From Desulfobacteraceae bacterium (GTDB lineage: Bacteria > Desulfobacterota > Desulfobacteria > Desulfobacterales > ETH-SRB1), in assembly GCA_030638305.1 (NCBI GenBank), contig DAOWEW010000118.1, forward strand, positions 1-8,583: a DNA stretch of 8,583 nucleotides, given 5' to 3'. The position numbers and the translations under genes were made by a program. Positions 1-6,876 of this stretch are shown here, piece after piece (within the stretch, counting starts at the first letter, position 1; every line of letters begins with the position of its first letter). Under the pieces are notes generated by a model. That model was not told the DNA's origin. It did not search any database and saw only the letters and a list, made by a program, of their open reading frames with translations.

Positions 1-156
1 CCGGGCCCCATGGTCTTTGGCGAACTTTTCGGCACGTTCGGCCATGGTGTCGCAACAGCATGCAATCTCAGAATTTTCTAATCTATTTTGAATAACATGT
101 GAATGCTTTTTGGCAATATTGCCGCATCCGACTAACGCAAACCGATACTTTGTCAT
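1..156 (-). CDS. Gfo/Idh/MocA-family oxidoreductase, N-terminal part (cut by window edge)
   Basis: The first 52 codons read MTKYRFALVGCGNIAKKHSH and continue open off the left edge. A beta strand followed by G-C-G-N-I-A (residues 10-15) is the NAD(P)-binding Rossmann turn of this family. The next strand ends in the stretch IACCCD, whose Asp would face the adenosine ribose. Members next to ugd and glycosyltransferases often oxidise nucleotide sugars, for example the WbpB/WlbA type acting on UDP-GlcNAc-uronate. That substrate is inferred from context only, because the catalytic domain lies outside the window. The ATG is 4 bp after the stop of the glycosyltransferase gene, so the two are very likely co-transcribed. 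Confidence 0.85.
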   Translation of the reverse strand, partial: MTKYRFALVGCGNIAKKHSHVIQNRLENSEIACCCDTMAERAEKFAKDHGAR

Positions 157-160
157 GATA

Positions 161-1351
161 TTAAGCCTCTCTGAATTCCTGATATAGGTTAAGCAGATCA
201 AGCCGGTGCTTTTCCCAGCCATAGATCTCAAAAAATTTGCCTGTCGCTTGAACCTGAAGTCTTCGCAGTTCTTTTTTTTTATACAGGTTCAGGATGGCTT
301 TGGCCAAAGAATCAACATTTTCCGGTTCATAATATTGGATCATTTTTTCGTCAAAATAGTATTGGATAGCTTTAAGCCTGGGCGCCACCACAGGGATGGC
401 AAGGGCCATATATTCCAACATTTTTACCGGCAGCATAAGTTCGGTGGCTATATTTTTCCGATTTGAAACAACACCGACATCCATCTTTCTGATTATTTCA
501 GCGATTTTCTCAACCGGCTCCATCCTTTTGTTGAAATGAATACTGCCTTCAACCCCTAATGCTTTGCTCAACTCAATACAGTTATCAATATCATCTCCCA
601 AACCCAGAATATAAAAATTTAACCGGGGTATGTCGCGTTTCAAGACAGAGACCGCCCTAATGGCCAGATCTATCCCAAGTCTCCTGGTCACCGTTCCATG
701 GTAGATCAGGTTGAACTGATCGCTTTCTTTTTTAACTGAAATATCCCTTTTATCCTGCTTAAAGATTTTATGATCGGGAACATTCATAGAAATCAGGATC
801 CTGTCCGGCTCTAAACCTCTGGCAATTAGAGTATCTCTTTGAACGTGGTTGACGCAAATGATCTTATGAGCAATCCGACAACAAATTGATTCTTCGTAAC
901 ATAAAAGTTTAAATAAAAGTCGTTTACTGCTGTGGCTAAACTTCGTTAGATAGGTCTCCGGTATGGAATCATGAATATCCAGAATTACCTTTTTCCTAAT
1001 CAGTCTCGGTAAAAACGCGGCAAATACGAGAAAATCAGGCATATTATGCACATGTACTATATCCAGGCTTTTTGCAAAAACCAGCCTGTTTACAACAGTA
1101 AAAGCAGCTAATAAAAAATTGAGATAAGACAGTATGTACTTAATTTTATTTTTACCCTGGTACTTATGAACATCCAATTCCCGGACAATTACTCCATTTT
1201 TACGATAAACTTCGGGTTTCTGGCCTTCTTTAAGCGTTAAAAAGGTCACCCGGAACCCGGGTTGTGAAGCAATAGTTTCAGCTTCACGCCTGACACGGGC
1301 GTCCGAGGGATAAATGGTGTATGCAATCATGCAAACATGGGTGAGTTTCAA
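161..1351 (-). CDS. Glycosyltransferase family 4 (GT-B fold)
   Basis: This 396-residue protein has the usual length and layout of a retaining GT4 enzyme, which transfers a sugar from a nucleotide donor to a growing glycan at the cytoplasmic face of the membrane. The N-terminal Rossmann domain holds DARVRREAE (17-25), DIVHVHNMPD (97-106) and LDIHDSIPETY (124-134). The C-terminal domain starts near YHGT (217-220). It carries the donor-site segment TELMLPVKMLEYMALAIPVV (303-322), with the E-x7-E pattern typical of GT4. There is no signal peptide. The start is TTG: an in-frame stop lies just upstream, and the next Met (residue 8) would remove the first beta strand. No good ribosome binding site is visible. 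Donor and acceptor cannot be read from the sequence. It lies between the deacetylase-family gene and the oxidoreductase gene. Confidence 0.9.
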   Translation of the reverse strand: MKLTHVCMIAYTIYPSDARVRREAETIASQPGFRVTFLTLKEGQKPEVYRKNGVIVRELDVHKYQGKNKIKYILSYLNFLLAAFTVVNRLVFAKSLDIVHVHNMPDFLVFAAFLPRLIRKKVILDIHDSIPETYLTKFSHSSKRLLFKLLCYEESICCRIAHKIICVNHVQRDTLIARGLEPDRILISMNVPDHKIFKQDKRDISVKKESDQFNLIYHGTVTRRLGIDLAIRAVSVLKRDIPRLNFYILGLGDDIDNCIELSKALGVEGSIHFNKRMEPVEKIAEIIRKMDVGVVSNRKNIATELMLPVKMLEYMALAIPVVAPRLKAIQYYFDEKMIQYYEPENVDSLAKAILNLYKKKELRRLQVQATGKFFEIYGWEKHRLDLLNLYQEFREA

Positions 1352-1382
1352 ATGATGTCGCTTTGCTCTTCAAATTATGTTA

Positions 1383-1470
1383 AATTAGCCGCAGACACAC
1401 GCAGACTATCACAGACATTTTCCTCTGCCGACCTGGCAGAGAAAAAACTATCATGCCCTTTGGGCAAATT
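1383..1470 (+). repeat. Modular intergenic repeat, copy a (head, hairpin 1, tail)
   Basis: Head TTAGCCGCAGAC begins at 1385, with GCAGAC / GCAGAC / ACAGAC units at 1391, 1401 and 1411, exactly 10 bp apart. Hairpin 1 is CTCTGCC-GACCT-GGCAGAG (1423-1441), a perfect 7-bp stem. The tail holds hairpin 2, TGCCC-TTT-GGGCA (1454-1466). The copy ends about 35 bp past the stop of the deacetylase-family gene, on that gene's 3' side, and fills most of the gap before the glycosyltransferase. Confidence 0.85.
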
Positions 1471-1505
1471 GCTTTTTTCTTAGACCACAGTACGATGGTT
1501 CCAAC

Positions 1506-3182
1506 TTACGGGGCAGGATTGTCAGGATTTTTTATTTCCAGAGTAATATCCCCGTTTTTATCTGGTATTTCTAAATCGACATATTCATGAGCGACGCTTT
1601 CGTCTCGCTGGTTTGCGTTTCGAGGTTTATAGACTCTCAGAGCCATACCTGGGCTCGGAGCACAGTTCAGATACCGGAGTTCAAGCGAGATGGAATTGTT
1701 GGTAACGACCGGCTCACATATTTCGATCTCCCGCCTTTTCTGAAACCAGTGAACTGCCTGCGTTGCAGTTGTAAACCACACCTTTCTTTGTTTTAAATCT
1801 TTTAACAAGCGCACATAAAAACTGCCCCACAACCTCTCGGGAGCAATGCTCCGATGATGCCAATTAATGGTTAACGCCCCTCCGAAATGCGCCATGCTCG
1901 TGATGATATTTTGTACCTCAAGCCATGCCTGAGCCTCAGTTAAATTCATACGATCCGGATAAAACAAGGCCGTATCCATGACGTTCATCGGCAGTTCGAT
2001 TATTCCTTCTCCGCCCAACATACAAAATGCCTGCACCGTTCCACTGCGAAAGCCTATTGCTTCATTATAGCCAAGAGTAGAGTCATATAAAAAACCTGCT
2101 TTTGCGAGATGCCGGGGCGATTTTTTATTAAAATACAACCAGTGCATACGAATGCCGATATCTGAACTGCCGGCAATTTTTGCGATTACTGCAAACTCCT
2201 TACGCCCATGTTTATGATCAATCCAGGCATCAATCCCATGAAGCCCGATCTCGCAACCGTGGTCAATCAAAAGCTTTATTTGATCATGAATATGATGAAC
2301 ATCATACCTAACTGCTCTAATCCTGGGTGCCTTGCCTTTTTCAGCTAAGCCCTCATAGTTTTTGGAGGGGATAAAATAAAAAGTCGATGGCAAGGGTTCT
2401 TCGAGTTCGATATAGCGCTTGAACTGAATCCAAAAATCTTTCACCAGGCCGAAAAAAACTCCCGGCAACAATAAAACCGAGTACCAGTTGCGAATCAGGT
2501 TTTTTATGGGAATGCGTTGCTTTAAAATCCCAACGATTGAGCCGATAATTGCCCGATAGATAAAGCCGAAAACCGTGTGATCAAATAGATGCCTGCGGAT
2601 ACCGGCAAAATCCACATCATGGGTGAGACAGACAGTAAAATCATACCCCTTTGGAGCAGGCGGTATTTCAATAAGATACAATCCTGCATTAAGAATAAGC
2701 TTGCGTAGAATAGCTATGTGACGCTCAATTGCAGGAATCTGTGCAAATGCGACCGGCTGTCCTTTGGATAATAAAAAGTTAATTTCACCAAACAAGTCAT
2801 AACCGATACGGATAATTTTCTTATCTTCACGTTCAACTTCTATTACTACGGACTCTTTTGACTGTTCTAATGTAAACTGTGCTTGTTCTTGTTTGCAGAA
2901 CGTTAGCGCCTGACCATATATTGGAAAAGATAGATTTTGATATTCAAAGGGGTTGCTTTTATTTGAAACTTCTGATTCAAGTGCTTCCTTGAAATCAAAC
3001 CGTGTGGGGTTACTGTTATAGAATACTGTGAGTTTGGTGTCGATTGAAGGCAGTTTGTCTGTAGCAACGATAACAATATCATACCTTTGATTTTTCTGAA
3101 AAAATTCCCAGGGAGTTTTAAACAATTGAAAAAACTCCATAGCGACTTCTTTCTCAGATTCTTTAGCAATTACACCGATCAA
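1506..3182 (-). CDS. Polysaccharide deacetylase-family (NodB-like) protein, 558 residues
   Basis: The protein carries the metal-site motif THDVD (187-191), followed by GLHG (313-316), YDSTLGYNEAIGFRSGT (366-382) and INWHHRS (439-445). These match the carbohydrate esterase 4 / polysaccharide deacetylase pattern of large bacterial members found in exopolysaccharide clusters. Residues 1-180 form an N-terminal extension with no signal peptide. A beta-rich tail of about 70 residues follows the catalytic region. The expected reaction is metal-dependent N-deacetylation of a glycan, but many cluster members of this type are untested. The start appears to be TTG at 3182, because a stop lies three codons upstream (3189-3191). 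An ATG at 3140 (Met15) has a better purine-rich leader and is the alternative. The last residues, NPDNPAP, are encoded by a repeat-like stretch. The gene follows ugd by 91 bp. Confidence 0.85.
   Translation of the reverse strand: MIGVIAKESEKEVAMEFFQLFKTPWEFFQKNQRYDIVIVATDKLPSIDTKLTVFYNSNPTRFDFKEALESEVSNKSNPFEYQNLSFPIYGQALTFCKQEQAQFTLEQSKESVVIEVEREDKKIIRIGYDLFGEINFLLSKGQPVAFAQIPAIERHIAILRKLILNAGLYLIEIPPAPKGYDFTVCLTHDVDFAGIRRHLFDHTVFGFIYRAIIGSIVGILKQRIPIKNLIRNWYSVLLLPGVFFGLVKDFWIQFKRYIELEEPLPSTFYFIPSKNYEGLAEKGKAPRIRAVRYDVHHIHDQIKLLIDHGCEIGLHGIDAWIDHKHGRKEFAVIAKIAGSSDIGIRMHWLYFNKKSPRHLAKAGFLYDSTLGYNEAIGFRSGTVQAFCMLGGEGIIELPMNVMDTALFYPDRMNLTEAQAWLEVQNIITSMAHFGGALTINWHHRSIAPERLWGSFYVRLLKDLKQRKVWFTTATQAVHWFQKRREIEICEPVVTNNSISLELRYLNCAPSPGMALRVYKPRNANQRDESVAHEYVDLEIPDKNGDITLEIKNPDNPAP
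1513..1531. repeat. Short dispersed repeat (AATCCTG type) inside the deacetylase 3' end
   Basis: On the coding strand this reads AAAATCCTGACAATCCTGC, two 9-bp units of the AATCCTGNC kind. It encodes the final NPDNP residues. A related block in the opposite orientation lies at 3233-3260, just beyond the 5' end of the same gene. Confidence 0.5.
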
Positions 3183-3232
3183 TTGTATCTACACCGCATG
3201 AGACCTTTGCCACAGGAACAACTAAATGAAAT

Positions 3233-3260
3233 CTCTTGTCAATCCTGTAAATCCCGTCAA
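3233..3260 (+). repeat. Short dispersed repeat (AATCCTG type) between ugd and the deacetylase gene
   Basis: The stretch contains GTCAATCCTGTAAATCCCGT, tandem 9-bp units resembling the dispersed AATCCTGTC repeats I associate with many environmental genomes. It occupies part of the 91-bp gap after the ugd stop. The rest of that gap shows no promoter or terminator I can support. Confidence 0.55.
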
Positions 3261-3273
3261 GTGAACTATTATG

Positions 3274-4605
3274 CTAAGCCGGCCTTCCGATACTAAAATA
3301 TTCGAATCCTTGAGATTGCAGATAATCCGGCGAATATAAATTGCGCCCGTCAAAAATAACAGGCGCTGACAACAATCTTTTAATTTCCGAAAAATCAGGA
3401 TTTTTGAATTGATTCCAATCTGTTGCCACGACAAGGGCATCAGCGTCTGCCAATATTTGATATTGATCGTCAAAAAATTGGATGCGCTGGTTGTCTTTAA
3501 AGTTTTTTCGGGCATTCTCACTTGCTGCCGGATCAAAAGCCTTAACCTCCATACCCTCTTTTGTAAGATACTGAATGAGGTCAAGCGCAGCCGATTCACG
3601 CACATCATCAGTATTGGATTTAAACGCCAGACCCCATAACGCTATCGTCTTACCATTAACACCTCCTTTGTCTGCATAATAATCTATAATTTTTCGGGGC
3701 AAAACGGTTTTTTGATGATTGTTAACAGCATCAACGGCGGAAATCAGGCTCGGGGTTATTCCGAATGAGTGTGCTGTATTAATAAGAGCCTTAACATCTT
3801 TAGGAAAACAACTTCCCCCATAACCGATTCCCGGATAGATAAATTGTTGCCCGATACGACGGTCAGAACCAATTCCTGCTCGGACGCTCATGATATCTGC
3901 GCCAACTTTTTCGCAAATATTGGCAAATTCGTTCATCAATGAAATTTTGGTCGCTAACATACAGTTAGCAGCGTATTTGGTCATTTCAGCGCTTCTGATA
4001 TTCATTGTGATCAATTTGTCCCTGGCTCGGGCAAAGGGTGCATACAAAGTTTCAAGCAGCTTTAATGTACGAATGTTATCTGTCCCAATAACAATACGAT
4101 CCGGCCGCATAAAATCATTAACAGCGCTCCCTTCTTTCAAAAATTCCGGATTTGAGACAACATCAAATTCAATCTTGATGTTTCTTTTTTTAAGCTCAGT
4201 TTGAATTATCCGGCGAACCTCATCGGCCGTACCAATGGGCACGGTTGATTTGTTGACAACAATTTTGTGCTCGCTAATGAGCTGCCCAATCTGTGACGCG
4301 ACCTGCCGAACATATGTAAGATCACACGAGCCTTCAGGGCTGGAAGGCGTGCCGACGCAAATAAATATGAACAAGGCTTTCTCAAGCCCATTTGCCAGCT
4401 CAGTTGAGAACTTCAGCCTTCCACCTTTGATATTTCGTTTGACCAGCACTTCAAGCCCCGGTTCAAATATGTGGATATTTCCTGCAGTTAACTTATTAAT
4501 GACCTCAGAATTGACATCCACGCAATGTACCTTGTTGCCGGTTTCAGCAAAACAGGCGGCGGTCACCAACCCTACATATCCAGTTCCAATAATACAAATG
4601 TTCAT
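3274..4605 (-). CDS. ugd: UDP-glucose 6-dehydrogenase
   Basis: This cytoplasmic enzyme oxidises UDP-glucose twice with NAD+ to give UDP-glucuronate, a precursor for acidic exopolysaccharide and for further nucleotide sugars. All three domains of the UDP-glucose/GDP-mannose dehydrogenase family are present at the usual length (443 residues). The NAD-binding GTGYVG is at 7-12, STVP at 120-123, and NPEFLKEG at 152-159. KYAAN is at 210-214 and contains the family's catalytic Lys. The active-site loop GYGGSCFPKD (261-270) has the nucleophile Cys266, and the C-terminal substrate-binding segment is WGLAFKSNTDDVRES (324-338). The ATG at 4605 is preceded by AAGGA about 6 bases away. A related family member such as UDP-N-acetylmannosamine dehydrogenase is less likely given the FKSNTDDVRESAA signature. 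Confidence 0.96.
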   Translation of the reverse strand: MNICIIGTGYVGLVTAACFAETGNKVHCVDVNSEVINKLTAGNIHIFEPGLEVLVKRNIKGGRLKFSTELANGLEKALFIFICVGTPSSPEGSCDLTYVRQVASQIGQLISEHKIVVNKSTVPIGTADEVRRIIQTELKKRNIKIEFDVVSNPEFLKEGSAVNDFMRPDRIVIGTDNIRTLKLLETLYAPFARARDKLITMNIRSAEMTKYAANCMLATKISLMNEFANICEKVGADIMSVRAGIGSDRRIGQQFIYPGIGYGGSCFPKDVKALINTAHSFGITPSLISAVDAVNNHQKTVLPRKIIDYYADKGGVNGKTIALWGLAFKSNTDDVRESAALDLIQYLTKEGMEVKAFDPAASENARKNFKDNQRIQFFDDQYQILADADALVVATDWNQFKNPDFSEIKRLLSAPVIFDGRNLYSPDYLQSQGFEYFSIGRPA

Positions 4606-4654
4606 TGTTTATCCTTATTAAAAGCTGATAACTCATAGAAAATAGCTGAAAGGT

Positions 4655-4685
4655 AAAAATTATCATGCTCTTGCGTAGGGCAAAT
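4655..4685 (+). repeat. Degenerate solo tail of the modular repeat, overlapping a small hairpin
   Basis: AAAAATTATCATGCTC followed by GGGCAAAT matches the tail module with a few extra bases in the loop. It sits directly before the head of copy b, so tail modules lie on both sides of that head. The end overlaps AGGGCA-AA-TGCCCT (4677-4690), which is followed by TTTCTTTTTT on the plus strand. That is terminator-like, but no plus-strand gene precedes it. Confidence 0.5.
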
Positions 4686-4700
4686 GCCCTTTCTTTTTTA

Positions 4701-4794
4701 ATTAGCCGCTGACAAACGCTGACATTTTCATCTGTCGACTTGACAGATGAAAAACTATCATGCCCTTCAGGCAAATTTAGAACCAATCGCTTAA
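4701..4794 (+). repeat. Modular intergenic repeat, copy b, ending on a stop codon
   Basis: Head TTAGCCGCTGAC begins at 4702 with two 10-bp units. Hairpin 1 is ATCTGTC-GACTT-GACAGAT (4730-4748), a perfect 7-bp stem that differs from copy a at two base pairs, both compensated. The tail (4761-4773) has a 4-bp stem. The extension TTTAGAACCAATCGCTTAA (4776-4794) is shared with copy f at 8241-8259 apart from one base. Its last TTAA contains the stop of the coiled-coil gene at 4791-4793. Confidence 0.85.
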
Positions 4795-5195
4795 AGTACA
4801 CCTTTAGGAGGAAGAAGTTTTTCTATAAGCCCTTTTATGAAGGCGAGTTCGTCTTTATATGTTTCAAGAGATGTATCCATACGGGTTTGCTTTCTTTGCA
4901 TCTGCCATTGCATACGAAGCACAAATCCCAGTATTACAAGAGCAATTGTAATAAAAAGCCCCAACATCCACTGAAGGCTATTAAAACGACCGTTCATCTC
5001 AAAACGAAGGTCGTCAATTCGTTTATTGACACCGTCAAACCGTTTGTCAATATGCTTCTGCCCTTCTTCCAATTTTGCAAGTCTTTCTACTATTTCCCTG
5101 TCACTTATCCTCGGTGCTATCTCCACTGCAGGCAGAAGCGATGGTATCATTAACACTGCGATCAAAACTGGTATAATTATCAGACTGTTTTTCAT
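4791..5195 (-). CDS. Small coiled-coil membrane protein, function unknown
   Basis: This 134-residue protein has a hydrophobic N-terminal segment (residues 3-24) that could be a signal peptide or anchor. Residues about 33-75 are charged with a heptad or 11-residue pattern (VERLAKLEEGQKHIDKR, then IDDLRFEMNGRF), predicting a coiled coil. A clear transmembrane helix follows at about 77-97. The polar C-terminal tail ends in LLPPKGVL. I recognise no enzymatic motif. A role as a small membrane-tethered oligomeric protein is only inference. A second, frameshifted copy lies at 6169-6605. The ATG at 5195 has AGATT/AGGTT-type sequence upstream but no strong ribosome binding site. A TTGACA at 5226-5231 (minus strand), conserved between both copies, may be a -35 element. 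The stop codon sits exactly at the edge of repeat copy b. Confidence 0.75.
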   Translation of the reverse strand: MKNSLIIIPVLIAVLMIPSLLPAVEIAPRISDREIVERLAKLEEGQKHIDKRFDGVNKRIDDLRFEMNGRFNSLQWMLGLFITIALVILGFVLRMQWQMQRKQTRMDTSLETYKDELAFIKGLIEKLLPPKGVL

Positions 5196-5273
5196 GGGTT
5201 TAATCTATTACATGCAATCTTATGATGTCAATCTCAGAAAGATGAAAAAAAAAAGAAATTTAGCCGCGGACAC
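4791..5273 (-). repeat. Segmental duplication, unit 1 (partner 6169-6675)
   Basis: The duplicated unit covers the coiled-coil gene, about 65 bp of its upstream region (TTACATG, TATGATGTCAAT, CAGAAAGATGAAAAAA) and the first 14 bases of the repeat head, TTAGCCGCGGACAC. Similarity ends exactly at the stop codon on one side and inside the head on the other. Confidence 0.8.
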
Positions 5274-5345
5274 TCGCAGACTAACGCGGACAATTTTCTC
5301 TGCCGACCTGGCAGAGAAAAAACTATCATGCCCTTCGAGCAAATC
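5259..5345 (+). repeat. Modular intergenic repeat, copy c, ending on a stop codon
   Basis: Head TTAGCCGCGGAC begins at 5260 with three units exactly 10 bp apart (GCGGAC, GCAGAC, GCGGAC). Hairpin 1 is CTCTGCC-GACCT-GGCAGAG (5298-5316), identical to copy a. The tail ATCATGCCCTTCGAGCAAAT runs to 5344, where the stop codon (5344-5346) of the toxin-like gene begins. Confidence 0.85.
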
Positions 5346-5682
5346 AAGAAGGTTGGTTGGTGAGTACTCTATGCACCTCATCCACAATCTTTTCGAGTGA
5401 TGGCTCGTCGCACGGTATATGATTTTCGGGTTTTTCAATTGGGTGGTGATGCCAATACCGATAATTGTCATAACCCCAAATACGTTTTCCTTTTTCTACC
5501 AGTGCAAAGCTTTTCTTACCTGTTATCCCATTGACGTACGATTCCATGAATACTTCAGAAGTAAAGAATATTCTGATTTCGAGTATGGCAGACCGTCGTT
5601 CATTGATACTAATCTCTACGTCAGGAAATTGTTTTTTGAACAAACTGCATAACTTATCTTTAAGAACATCCAGAGAGATCAC
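5344..5682 (-). CDS. Probable TumE/DUF6516-like toxin of a toxin-antitoxin pair
   Basis: This 112-residue protein is predicted cytoplasmic. The stretch ILEIRIFFTSEVFMESYVNG (residues 29-48) is a beta-rich core. It is followed by KRIWGYDNYRYWHHHPIEKP (65-84), then HIPCDEPSLEKIVDEVHRVL. The pattern R-x-WD/YDN near HH-P, then H-x-P, resembles the DUF6516/TumE family as I recall it. That assignment is from memory and should be treated as probable. The start is GTG at 5682, overlapping the TGA of the upstream gene in GTGA, so the two are translationally coupled, as is usual for antitoxin-toxin pairs. The stop codon lies at the boundary of repeat copy c, so the last residue or two may have been altered by the repeat. 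Confidence 0.6.
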   Translation of the reverse strand: MISLDVLKDKLCSLFKKQFPDVEISINERRSAILEIRIFFTSEVFMESYVNGITGKKSFALVEKGKRIWGYDNYRYWHHHPIEKPENHIPCDEPSLEKIVDEVHRVLTNQPS

Positions 5683-5990
5683 AATCGTTCCTCAAGTTGA
5701 CGAATAATCCTCAATCGAAGCCATTTCTCGGTTATAAGATCCTCCCATAGCATGGCATCTTTTTCCAGTGGATAGGAAAATGGGTCTCCGAGTTGTCCTG
5801 AATCTAACTTTGATTTGAATCCTTCATAAGACATGCCGTATTTGATTTCCTGCTTCAGAATTTCTTCCTCGCATTCTCGCAAGATCTCTTTCAATCCCAT
5901 ATTGAAAATTTTGACGGCTTCCATCTCCGGATCATATCCAAGGCTGCGGATCATATCTTTCAAAGCTGGTTCTATTTTAATCAATGGCAT
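5679..5990 (-). CDS. Probable antitoxin partner of the TumE-like protein
   Basis: This 103-residue, mostly helical, charged protein has no signal peptide. Residues 1-30 (MPLIKIEPALKDMIRSLGYD) could form a short N-terminal dimerisation or binding region. A helix ECEEEILKQEIKYGMSYEGF follows, then a conserved-looking SGQLGDPFSYPLEKDAMLWE block (64-83). It lies first in a two-gene unit with the toxin-like gene and overlaps it by 4 bases, the common order of antitoxin then toxin. AGGGA lies about 7 bases before the ATG. I recall similar proteins beside DUF6516 genes but know of no named family for it. The antitoxin role is inferred from context. Confidence 0.6.
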   Translation of the reverse strand: MPLIKIEPALKDMIRSLGYDPEMEAVKIFNMGLKEILRECEEEILKQEIKYGMSYEGFKSKLDSGQLGDPFSYPLEKDAMLWEDLITEKWLRLRIIRQLEERL

Positions 5991-6032
5991 GGTCGTTCCC
6001 TTTTGTTATGAACAGTTATCATCAAGGATTTT

Positions 6033-6068
6033 AATTAGCCGCGGACTTACGCGGACAAACGCAGATGA
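6033..6068 (+). repeat. Modular intergenic repeat, copy d (head only)
   Basis: Head TTAGCCGCGGACTTAC begins at 6035 with units at 6041, 6051 and 6061, exactly 10 bp apart (GCGGAC, GCGGAC, GCAGAT). No hairpin 1 or tail follows. The stretch 6069-6168 up to the frameshifted gene shows nothing I recognise. Confidence 0.75.
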
Positions 6069-6168
6069 TAGCTCCGCCCCCTGGATTACATTGGATGAAG
6101 CCACCTAACTAATTAATTTTATTGTAGATATGTTGCGGTTTGCTTGCAGAAAAATTTCTGAAATAGGA

Positions 6169-6605
6169 CTAAAGTACACCTTTGGGAGGGAGAAGTTTTT
6201 CTATAAGCCCCTTTATGAAGGCAAGTTCATCTTTATATGTTTCAAGAGATGTATCCATACGGGTTTGCTTTCTTTGCATCTGCCACTGCATACGAAGCAC
6301 AAATCCCAGTATTACAAGAGCAATTGTAAAAAAAGCCCCATCATCCACTGAAGGCTGTCAAACCTCTTGTCAATTGCCTGAAAACGACTGTTCATCTCAT
6401 AACGGAGGTCATTAAAACGATTGTTCATCTCATAACGAAGATCATCAATCCGTTTATTGATATGCTTCTGCCCTTCTTCCAATTTTGCAAGTCTTTCTAC
6501 TATTTCCCTGTCACTTATCCTCGGAGCTATCTCCACTGCAGGCATAAGAGATGGTATCATTAACACTGCGATCAAAACTGGTATAATTATCAGACTGTTT
6601 TTCAT
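6169..6605 (-). pseudogene. Frameshifted second copy of the coiled-coil membrane protein gene
   Basis: The first 92 codons are nearly the same as the gene at 4791-5195, with an extra 11-residue unit in the coiled coil. Then one base is missing: copy 1 has GTAATAAAAAG (plus strand) where this copy has GTAAAAAAAG near 6326-6335. Reading changes frame after GLF, gives LQLLL, and stops at 6312. With the base restored, the rest is open through the transmembrane segment to LLPPKGVL and a TAG at 6169-6171, giving about 145 residues. As it stands the product is 97 residues and lacks most of the membrane helix. A sequencing error in the 7-base run is possible. Confidence 0.8.
6385..6450 (-). repeat. 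33-bp tandem repeat inside the coiled-coil region
   Basis: Units 6385-6417 and 6418-6450 match at 27 of 33 positions by eye. They encode RFNDLRYEMNS and RIDDLRYEMNN, 11-residue units typical of hendecad coiled coils. Copy 1 of the gene has one fewer unit. Confidence 0.75.
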
Positions 6606-6750
6606 GGGTTTAACCTATTACATGAAAGCTTATGATGTCAATGTCAGAAAGATGAAAAAAATTAGCCGCGGACACAGAAAGGTTGATGGGGCAAAGAGCA
6701 GAGAGAAAAGCGGAAATGGGGCATTTAAAATATTTTTTATTTGAAGAGTC

Positions 6751-6780
6751 TCACCACAGAGGCACAGAGGACACGGAGAA
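6751..6780 (+). repeat. Dispersed CACAGAGG-type repeat
   Basis: CCACAGAGGCACAGAGGA followed by CACGGAGAA consists of 8-9 bp tandem units of a type I associate with intergenic DNA of many environmental bacteria. It lies in 6676-6876, a stretch with no gene. The only other feature there is TTGTCG...CGACAA (about 6799-6818), a possible 6-bp hairpin. Confidence 0.55.
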
Positions 6781-6876
6781 AAGAGATAGTATTTTTGGGT
6801 TGTCGGGAGACGACGACAAACAAAAAGGTCTCAGCCTGCGGCGCAGAGCAAATAAAGAAGGATAAACTGATGGAAA

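Larger units (their letters stand above)
6169..6675 (-). repeat. Segmental duplication, unit 2 (partner 4791-5273)
   Basis: This unit is the same block as unit 1. It includes the upstream flank to 6661 and a truncated repeat head TTAGCCGCGGACAC (6662-6675, copy e). After this the sequence is unrelated. The 24-base length difference is explained by the 33-bp internal repeat, the 1-base deletion and a shorter A-run. Confidence 0.8.

Noticed and set aside
3890..4204. Plus-strand reading frame inside ugd
   Set aside because: It is antisense to a strongly conserved enzyme gene, has no family resemblance and no start signal of note. The same holds for the other plus-strand frames in this window.
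4677..4700. Rho-independent terminator on the plus strand
   Set aside because: The stem AGGGCA/TGCCCT followed by a T-run looks right, but no plus-strand gene precedes it, and the stem is partly a degenerate tail module.
6312..6335. Programmed frameshift in coiled-coil copy 2
   Set aside because: Copy 1 encodes the same protein without any shift, so a simple deletion or sequencing error is the more economical reading.
6669..6876. Possible small gene in the stretch after repeat copy e
   Set aside because: Plus-strand frames here run through CACAGAGG repeat sequence and low-complexity codons, with no recognisable protein pattern.
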